A DNA stretch of 64,000 nt from the NCBI GenBank assembly GCA_037447655.1, contig JBBHKE010001811.1, forward strand, positions 84,501 to 148,500. Reading direction: 5' to 3'. Below are positions 61,501 through 64,000 of the stretch, piece by piece. Made by a program: the position numbers and the translations under genes. Origin of the DNA: Zygnema cylindricum. Lineage: Eukaryota; Streptophyta; Zygnematophyceae; Zygnematales; Zygnemataceae. Position 1 is the stretch's first letter. Each line of letters opens with the position of its first letter. The notes below the pieces were generated by a model. It saw only the letters and a program-made list of their open reading frames with translations. It was not told the DNA's origin and made no database searches.

Positions 61501-63390
61501 AAAAAACACGTAAAAGGGACTGTAGTTGTTCTGGTAGAAAGCAAGAGTCGAAAGGTCCAACTAATTGGAGAAAAACCATACCTGTCTTACAAGTATGTTG
61601 CAAGCTCAATGACAATTTTCCTTTTTGATTTTGTGGCATATTCACCACTAAAAGCCTATCATAAGCCATCACTTTTGTCACTTGATAAGGAACTTTGATG
61701 TATCCCTGGCTGGCTGGTGTCTTTAGTTTCAAATATTCTATTCAAAAATAAACAATGGACGTAATTGCTGACAAACAATTGTCATGTTTTTATCAAGTTA
61801 AGAGATCTCCCACAAGCTCAAATGTTGGTGATCACAACCTTATATGAAATTGTCAAATTTTTATCCTTAGCTTAGATTGAACATTTGGATATGTAGGGCT
61901 ATACTATAAAAAAGTGATTTTATGAATATAGCATGAATTTTCAAAAATGTTTTTACTCTAAAAAACAAATAATGGCAGGCAAATGTCGCGTGGCTCGAAA
62001 TTGATTGGACGGCTGGAATTGCATCGGCACAATATAACATCAAGGAACATCATGAAAGGACTAAAAGCAAAGAGGTCAAAGAACGACTTTTCTAGTTGTC
62101 GTATTGCATGTTTTTTGACAGGTCTTTTTCTTGGTGCAGGTACAAATCATTTCGGTGACTATCTTAAGTCTTCAAAGTAGACTACAGGCGGACATAAGAA
62201 TATTCGGAAAAACCAGGAATGAGCCCAGTTCAGAAGTGCAAAAGAATCTTTTAGTCGTTTTTGAGCCTGGACTAAATGTTAAAACTGTTGGATATATACA
62301 GCCTATGATCTTTACATATGTACCACTATATATTCCTCGTAAGTGGCTTTTCGAGGACTCACTTCATAATTTGCTGATTTTTTTCCACTTGAACATGAAC
62401 TCTACTGGGCAGTTTGAGTGTGTAGCAAAAAAAATACTATTAGGCTGTTTAGGGATTACAATTTGGAAATTTGGGATTATATCAATAAAAACAAGTTAAA
62501 AGAGCAACGGACTCCAATGCGAAAAGAACAGAAAATAATCGCAATCCGCTACCATTTCATAGTTCTCGTAGAACTCTGATATTGATCCATTTTTTTTTTT
62601 ATCTGAGAAACAATAATACAAGTCATAAAAGGGCAAAATTGACCACCTTTGCATATCTAGTTTTTGGAAAAAAATGTAGGATATGTAATTGAGCTGAGGT
62701 TCAAACAAAATAACATGATTATAAGCGTTCTATTTTTTTTTCCAAATAGAAGAGTTGACTAGAAAATAAAACCACAAAATCGAATTCTAAACATTGTAGG
62801 ACCATAAGCAAGACCAAAATAGAATTCAATGCCGGATAAATTATAATAAAAAAAAAATGGGAACTCGATAACCTAGGACAAACAAAATATAATAAAGCAA
62901 CAAAACCGCATCGGAAATTTCCCCTGTTGCCGAATGACCATTGACCAGATTCTTTGTGTTTTTCTCCTTTTTTGTTTGATAAACGCAGCTCCAAGCCCTC
63001 CACCTCCAGGTACTCTTTTTCTCTCTCTCTCACTTTGTCTCTCTCCCTCTCCCCATCCCTCACCCTCTCCCTCTCCCTCTCCCTCTCCCTCTCTCCCTCT
63101 ATCTTTTTCGTTCATCAAAAATACCGTCAAAAACACAAAATATGCTTTCATGACCATCCTACTTGGTAAAACTCATGAGCTTTTAAAGAAAAAAAAGGTA
63201 TTCAGAAACTCACATGTTAAGCCATCTTGGGTAATGCCCTCATTCTGTGGGACTTTTGCAGAGCTTCAGCCACAGATTGTTTTAATTCATAAAAGTAAGG
63301 CTATGGAGCCTTGGGTTGTTGTAATCATCTGCGTTCTTGGACTTTTTGTTTTTCTCGGTTTAGCTTTTGCAATTCGTTTCTTTTCGAGAG
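25407..63390 (+). CDS. LRR receptor-like kinase, ectodomain and transmembrane part (36 exons; 5' end and kinase missing)
   Basis: The spliced exons give about 1,066 uninterrupted codons over 38 kb. In order they encode a signal peptide (exon 1), a plant LRR N-cap with W...DC.EW.GITC (exon 2), a first LRR (exon 3), 28 LRR-array exons (4-31), a Cys-rich membrane-proximal domain (32-34), a proline-rich linker (35) and a transmembrane helix followed by basic residues (36). LRR exons are mostly 66-84 nt, start at the second base after a shared split Leu codon and carry LxxNxLxGxIPxxIxxLxxL. All LRR-array introns are phase 2. Known family members are plasma-membrane receptors with a cytosolic Ser/Thr kinase; the kinase exons must lie right of the window. 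The Cys-rich juxtamembrane layout suggests an LRR-VIII/HPCA1-like receptor, which is inference. No stop or shift was met, so the gene appears intact. Confidence 0.88.
26103..26232 (+). CDS. Receptor exon 2: LRR N-terminal cap
   Basis: It reads ...LLEILKEFEPLDPNFLVSW, then NDCSEWLGITCDTNGNVVEL. The W, paired Cys and GITC are the plant LRRNT signature. It ends in phase 2 at GTAAGT and sets the phase for the array. Confidence 0.9.
27204..27371 (+). CDS. Receptor exon 3: spacer plus first LRR
   Basis: 168 nt. Two Cys (NCSDGTITC) are followed by an LRR: YPLNGSLSANITSLTTLEAL. Donor GTGAGT. Confidence 0.85.
27850..31140 (-). pseudogene. Antisense copia relic in receptor intron 3
   Basis: Read on the minus strand, it has: a pre-integrase region at 31137-30811 (LWHKKLGHVHYESLYKMAKY); integrase C-terminal half at 30445-30242 (LKFWVEVLNSAAYIENRMEF); reverse transcriptase near 28990-28700 (VCVDDLLIITK); RNase H near 28260-28060 (WSSKLQKVTAQ); and the end HMLTKSLPVLKLQFC near 27930. 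Many stops are present. It lies within a 4.2-kb intron in the opposite orientation to the host gene. No flanking LTR pair was identified. Confidence 0.85.
29190..29620. repeat. Imperfect direct duplication inside the antisense copia relic
   Basis: The segment from about 29190 to 29330 (CCTCCATAATAGACTTCATT ... TGGTGAGAGGCTCCCT) recurs at about 29485-29615. A further 23-bp doubling, CCAATGCTCTTTTTCTAAAA, lies at 29538-29580. Confidence 0.65.
31575..31646 (+). CDS. Receptor exon 4: LRR
   Basis: 72 nt between CCAG and GTATGT. LRR core: GFQSEIPSDIGSLSNLKIM. The intron before it (4.2 kb) contains an antisense copia relic. Confidence 0.85.
32067..32138 (+). CDS. Receptor exon 5: LRR
   Basis: 72 nt between TTCAG and GTAAGT. 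It reads DLSSNNFFPALPSTLEKLTQ, then LVYL. Confidence 0.9.
33672..33746 (+). CDS. Receptor exon 6: LRR
   Basis: 75 nt, flanked by CCCAG and GTAAGT. Core: LRRNNLGGNILLSIGKNLTQ, one residue longer than the standard unit. Confidence 0.85.
33819..33905. repeat. Degenerate CTTTGTCA minisatellite
   Basis: There are about ten imperfect units of TTTGTCAC / CTTTGTCT, within the intron before exon 7. Confidence 0.75.
33987..34058 (+). CDS. Receptor exon 7: LRR
   Basis: 72 nt after CCTCAG, donor GTAAGA. Core: CSASGMTGEIPASIAYLTKI. The intron before it is short, about 240 bp. Confidence 0.9.
34512..34586 (+). CDS. Receptor exon 8: LRR
   Basis: 75 nt, acceptor TTCAAG, donor GTAATT. Core: YLLSGEIPAEIGYLSSLEHL. 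Confidence 0.8.
35000..35071 (+). CDS. Receptor exon 9: LRR
   Basis: 72 nt after TTCCAG, donor GTAAGT. Core: SASLTGVIPSSIGNLTDLKL. Confidence 0.9.
35521..35592 (+). CDS. Receptor exon 10: LRR
   Basis: 72 nt after GATGCAG, donor GTAAGA. Core: DLSQNYFVGTLPSSMKNLIN. Confidence 0.9.
36506..36577 (+). CDS. Receptor exon 11: LRR
   Basis: 72 nt after GTGTAG, donor GTAAGT. Core: INFNNFTGTLDEFLGIFSKI. It is directly followed by an intron that opens with a polypyrimidine tract of about 600 bp. Confidence 0.85.
36585..37165 (+). repeat. Polypyrimidine (CTCTCC)n tract of about 600 bp
   Basis: The + strand is almost pure C/T, built from CCCTCT and CTCTCC units with recurring interruptions CAATCTGCC. 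It starts at the 5' end of the intron after exon 11, and the transcript strand is pyrimidine-rich. Proline/leucine- or arginine/glutamate-rich open frames through it are artefacts of the repeat. Confidence 0.9.
37915..37989 (+). CDS. Receptor exon 12: LRR
   Basis: 75 nt after GTACAG, donor GTATGT. Core: LSDNKFDPGEIPSIMQNFNS. Confidence 0.9.
39490..39561 (+). CDS. Receptor exon 13: LRR
   Basis: 72 nt after GGTACAG, donor GTAAGT. Core: LQLQGSIPDFLGNWSSLEFL. The internal TTACAGGG could act as a second, shorter acceptor; the longer exon keeps the 72-nt unit. Confidence 0.8.
40124..40370 (+). mobile_element. Solo-LTR-like element carrying a tRNA-like Pol III unit
   Basis: The 247-bp element starts TGTTGGAGGA and ends TCCTCAACA, the TG...CA inverted ends of an LTR. 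It is flanked by the 5-bp duplication TCCCG at 40119-40123 and 40371-40375. The paralogous intron copy at 41232 lacks it and has one TCCCG, which confirms insertion. Inside is a complete tRNA-like cloverleaf (40237-40309), followed by a short perfect hairpin, CCAAAGT-TTTC-ACTTTGG (40315-40332), which includes a TTTT run. It resembles, in design, Cassandra-type TRIM LTRs, which carry 5S rRNA instead. Confidence 0.7.
40237..40309 (+). tRNA. tRNA-like sequence with A and B boxes (not a confirmed tRNA gene)
   Basis: The 73 nt fold as a cloverleaf. The 7-bp acceptor stem is GGCCGGG/CTTGGCC with two G-T pairs; the D arm is GCTC-AGTTGGTA-GAGC; the T arm is CCGGG-TTCGATC-CCCGG; the discriminator is A. 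The anticodon stem AGTGT/ACACA has one mismatch, and the loop ATGTCTA would give anticodon GTC (Asp), with an unusual T at position 37. A CTAAC string beside it could reflect a former Val (AAC) loop. The A box TAGCTCAGTTGG and B box GGTTCGATCCC are intact. A TTTT terminator follows at 40321. No CCA is encoded. Confidence 0.6.
40821..40889 (+). CDS. Receptor exon 14: LRR
   Basis: 69 nt after TTGTAG, donor GTGAGT. Core: DLSFNSLTTIPSNIGTLANL. It lies between two duplicated intron segments. Confidence 0.9.
41040..41530 (+). repeat. Duplicated intron segment, copy 2
   Basis: It aligns with copy 1 across exon 14. It shows the empty target site TTTCCCGTCTATAAAATTCG (41232-41251), where copy 1 holds the tRNA-bearing element. 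Confidence 0.75.
42508..42573 (+). CDS. Receptor exon 15: LRR (shortened)
   Basis: 66 nt after TTACAG, donor GTAAGG. Core: NLAGNSITSVYSLSTLQNLQ. It lacks the usual G-IP turn. Confidence 0.8.
42574..44252. other. Intron 15, left part: no element recognised except a TA-rich microsatellite
   Basis: TATATA/TATGTA runs lie at about 43389-43448. No exon-like LRR or RNA gene was seen. Confidence 0.5.
44253..44997. mobile_element. hAT-like non-autonomous element in receptor intron 15
   Basis: The ends TAGGGTTGTGTATCGATAG and CACAACCCTA (reverse complement TAGGGTTGTGTGTCGGTAA) form inverted repeats. They are flanked by GCAAAAGT (44245-44252) and GCAAAAGC (44998-45005), an 8-bp duplication with one change. 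An 8-bp duplication and TAGGG ends are typical of hAT. No transposase frame is present in its 745 bp. Confidence 0.7.
45156..45224 (+). CDS. Receptor exon 16: LRR
   Basis: 69 nt after TCGCAG, donor GTATAT. Core: LQRNGLTGEFPDFSNFKRLT. The intron before it holds a hAT-like element. Confidence 0.85.
45832..45915 (+). CDS. Receptor exon 17: LRR with insertion
   Basis: 84 nt after ATGCAG, donor GTAAGA. Core: DISTNFYTGASTNGIPDYFE. It has four extra residues within the repeat. Confidence 0.85.
46957..47028 (+). CDS. Receptor exon 18: LRR
   Basis: 72 nt after CTTGCAG, donor GTGAGT. Core: DMSYNNFGGSFPVFLTRLKD. Confidence 0.9.
47287..48035 (+). pseudogene. Sense copia RNase H relic in receptor intron 18
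   Basis: One frame gives RSIVGSLMYAVTGTHLNIAV, the next MKRVLRYLQRTKSLKL, then RNase H debris, and finally a segment equivalent to LTKALPRPHFE near 47970. A GAGGGAGGG polypurine tract ends at 48035. Its residues differ from copia A-C, so it comes from another copia lineage. It has several frame changes. Confidence 0.8.
48036..48790 (+). repeat. LTR-like sequence after the copia relic, plus unassigned GC-richer segment
   Basis: TGTTGGACTTGATC directly after the polypurine tract looks like an LTR start; its end was not found. From about 48420 to 48790 the DNA is more GC-rich than its surroundings and has short open frames (for example HCHDDWGNIPLSHTV) with no recognisable family. Confidence 0.4.
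49621..49692 (+). CDS. Receptor exon 19: LRR
   Basis: 72 nt after GTAACAG, donor GTAAGC. Core: SCNLSGTIPEEIGNMTQLQQ. The intron before it contains a sense-strand copia relic. Confidence 0.9.
50161..50232 (+). CDS. Receptor exon 20: LRR
   Basis: 72 nt after GTTTTAG, donor GTGAGT. Core: DFSANNLSGEIPESVGKLVN. Confidence 0.9.
50903..50974 (+). CDS. Receptor exon 21: LRR
   Basis: 72 nt after GTCTTAG, donor GTAAGA. Core: IHSNQMSGTIPQSISKMTTL. Confidence 0.9.
51311..51376 (+). CDS. Receptor exon 22: LRR
   Basis: 66 nt after TTCTAG, donor GTAAGT. Core: RLYDNQFTGHIPTTLSPSLQ. Confidence 0.9.
51967..52035 (+). CDS. Receptor exon 23: LRR
   Basis: 69 nt after ATACAG, donor GTAAGG. Core: LNGNKFSGEIPEALGSSLLT. 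Confidence 0.9.
53592..53663 (+). CDS. Receptor exon 24: LRR
   Basis: 72 nt after GTTTCAG, donor GTAAGG. Core: YLQDNFLNNVIPDTLFRNEQ. Confidence 0.9.
54331..54560. repeat. TATATG/TATATA microsatellite
   Basis: Imperfect alternating TA and TATG units lie within the intron before exon 25. Short open frames through it are artefacts. Confidence 0.85.
54824..54895 (+). CDS. Receptor exon 25: LRR
   Basis: 72 nt after AATGCAG, donor GTAAGT. Core: DLSRNNLRGTLPDNVGNANQ. Confidence 0.9.
54896..57334. other. Intron 25, 2.4 kb without a recognised element
   Basis: It was searched for LRR exon signatures (LxxNxLxGxIP with AG/GT borders) and none was found. No repeat boundary was seen. Confidence 0.5.
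57335..57406 (+). CDS. Receptor exon 26: LRR
   Basis: 72 nt after TTTGCAG, donor GTAAGT. Core: SGCGLEGAVPPSLANLTLLE. Confidence 0.9.
58025..58090 (+). CDS. Receptor exon 27: LRR
   Basis: 66 nt after TCACAG, donor GTAAGT. Core: DLSNNAFRNMPALHNLTVLK. Confidence 0.9.
58391..58456 (+). CDS. Receptor exon 28: LRR
   Basis: 66 nt after GATGTAG, donor GTAAGA. Core: SLSSNSLAQIPALPQSDRLE. Confidence 0.85.
58939..59016 (+). CDS. Receptor exon 29: LRR
   Basis: 78 nt after AACGCAG, donor GTAAGT. Core: DLSSNQLNLLELPKLPKVYK. Confidence 0.85.
59295..59530. repeat. TATATG microsatellite cluster
   Basis: ATATATGTATATATATACAT-type units lie at about 59295-59395 and again at 59430-59530, in the intron before exon 30. 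Confidence 0.85.
59806..59880 (+). CDS. Receptor exon 30: LRR
   Basis: 75 nt after TGGCAG, donor GTATGT. Core: NLESNRIEGTLSTQYLQPYA. Confidence 0.85.
60328..60459 (+). CDS. Receptor exon 31: last two LRRs
   Basis: 132 nt after TTTGTAG, donor GTAAGT. It encodes FLGNNELTGSVPPLESLTAQ and then FISLANNKLDLVTQR. It is the only array exon with two repeats. Confidence 0.9.
60903..61182 (+). CDS. Receptor exon 32: Cys-rich LRR C-cap
   Basis: 280 nt after GATGCAG, ending in phase 0 at GTAAAA. It starts DLSGNPLCSS and contains six Cys in pairs (PLC...LC, GICPIVC, NCSCSG), then FVSNEAIQTIQGWVANNSQV. The Cys pattern followed by a folded membrane-proximal segment is what LRR-VIII-type receptors show between the LRRs and the membrane; the exact family is inferred. 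Confidence 0.85.
61979..62074 (+). CDS. Receptor exon 33: membrane-proximal domain
   Basis: 96 nt, phase 0 at both ends, after ATGGCAG. It reads ANVAWLEIDWTAGIASAQYN and onward. The donor GTCAAA is weak, but the phase and open frame agree with the next exon. Confidence 0.65.
62140..62338 (+). CDS. Receptor exon 34: membrane-proximal domain
   Basis: 199 nt after GGTGCAG, donor GTAAGT, ending in phase 1. It reads VQIISVTILSLQSRLQADIR... and ends PLYIP. No stop. Confidence 0.8.
62989..63009 (+). CDS. Receptor exon 35: proline-rich micro-exon
   Basis: A 21-nt exon between AACGCAG and GTACTC. Joined in phase it encodes PPSPPPP, the proline-rich stretch often seen just outside the membrane in this type of receptor. 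Confidence 0.6.
63010..63105 (+). repeat. Polypyrimidine (CTCTCC)n tract
   Basis: A shorter tract of the same composition as 36585-37165, again starting directly at a 5' splice site (after exon 35). Confidence 0.85.
63262..63390 (+). CDS. Receptor exon 36: transmembrane helix
   Basis: 129 nt after TTTGCAG, donor GTACGT. Outside residues ELQPQIVLIHKSKAMEP are followed by a hydrophobic span, WVVVIICVLGLFVFLGLAFA, and then the basic IRFFSR as stop-transfer. The kinase side is to the right. Confidence 0.9.
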
Positions 63391-63667
63391 GTACGTTTTC
63401 ATCAACTCACTTTCGATTTTTCAAAATAGTACGTCCCATTTTTAGCTGTCATTTTCACATGGGTCACGTGGGGTTACAGTGGGAAATACCTCATTGATGT
63501 TGTTTAAGTGAAATTGATCGTTAATGTAGTCGCCATTTACTTATGACCCTTTGCTTTCTCCTTCTTCTTCCTTGACGCCAGTGTCTTCATTTCTTGATTT
63601 GACTTTGCGTTATTGTTTATGTCTGAGTAGCCAAACCTTCAAAATGATACTTGATTTCTTTTGTTAG

Positions 63668-63721
63668 AAATTGACATACTGTCGGATAACGTTAGATCCT
63701 TTGAGAAATGGTCACCCATTG
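63668..63721 (+). CDS. Candidate receptor exon 37: cytosolic juxtamembrane
   Basis: A good acceptor (TTTCTTTTGTTAG) precedes a frame that continues phase 1 from exon 36 and reads EIDILSDNVRSFEKWSPI. Possible donor GTGTTC. There is no family motif to confirm it. Confidence 0.3.
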
Positions 63722-64000
63722 GTGTTCGTTTGGCTGTTTGGGTTAATCTATTTGAATTTTACAATTTTAATCCCTAAAATCTAAAATCCAAGGAGCATTG
63801 GAAAGATTCCAATACCAAAAAACAAAACTGCCGAATTATTCTTTTTTCACTCTTCAAATAGAGGCTCAAAATTGGTCAATAATGACAAGAACGGTCTAAG
63901 AATACCTCCTTCGGCTCACAATTTTCAAAATCAGATATAATGTGTGCAAACAAAAAATATGATCTCCGAAAAAAAAACAAAAAAACTGAGTAATCTTAAC

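Noticed and set aside
62934-63497. 187-codon continuous frame spanning the transmembrane exon
   Set aside because: It runs through the CTCTCC tract and two introns. The splice sites and phases favour exons 35 and 36.

Overview
The window looks like nuclear DNA of a land plant or close streptophyte relative. It carries Ty1/copia elements, several small DNA transposons and one very long plant-type leucine-rich-repeat (LRR) receptor-kinase gene. It is AT-rich, with long introns crowded with transposon debris. The species cannot be named from the sequence. No bacterial operons, rRNA genes or CRISPR arrays were seen.

Positions 1-10,525 are layered retrotransposon wreckage. A decayed copia element (A) has its 5' LTR end at 1-292, a stop-riddled gag-pol at 304-4435 and a 2.3-kb 3' LTR at 4457-6766. 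It sits inside the RNase H region of a second copia element (B), whose remaining tail and 3' LTR follow at 6767-8114. The end of a Ty3/gypsy integrase with a chromodomain-like tail lies at 8488-8746. The rest, to 10,520, has no recognisable gene.

Positions 10,521-16,979 hold a nearly pristine copia element (C), of the same family as B. Its two 1,049-bp LTRs differ at only three sites and it is flanked by 5-bp target duplications (AAAAC). All gag-pol domains are readable, but one reading-frame break separates gag-protease from integrase-RT-RNase H. Its primer binding site matches the anticodon arm, not the 3' end, of initiator tRNA-Met.

Positions 17,000-25,400 are intergenic and rich in small DNA transposons: a Harbinger-like element with TAA duplications, a Mutator-like element with 10-bp duplications, and TA-flanked MITEs. 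Degenerate minisatellites are also present.

From 25,407 to beyond the right edge runs one + strand gene, with 36 exons recognised. It encodes a signal peptide, an LRR N-cap, a long LRR array with almost exactly one repeat per exon and all intron junctions in phase 2, a cysteine-rich membrane-proximal domain and a transmembrane helix. The kinase domain must lie off the window to the right, and the initiator Met exon was not found. The layout resembles LRR-VIII-type receptor kinases such as HPCA1, but this is a tentative family call. Its introns host an antisense copia relic, a sense copia relic, a hAT-like element, a duplicated intron segment, a roughly 600-bp polypyrimidine tract, and a 247-bp solo-LTR-like element that carries a tRNA-like Pol III unit. 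That last element is the most unusual object in the window.
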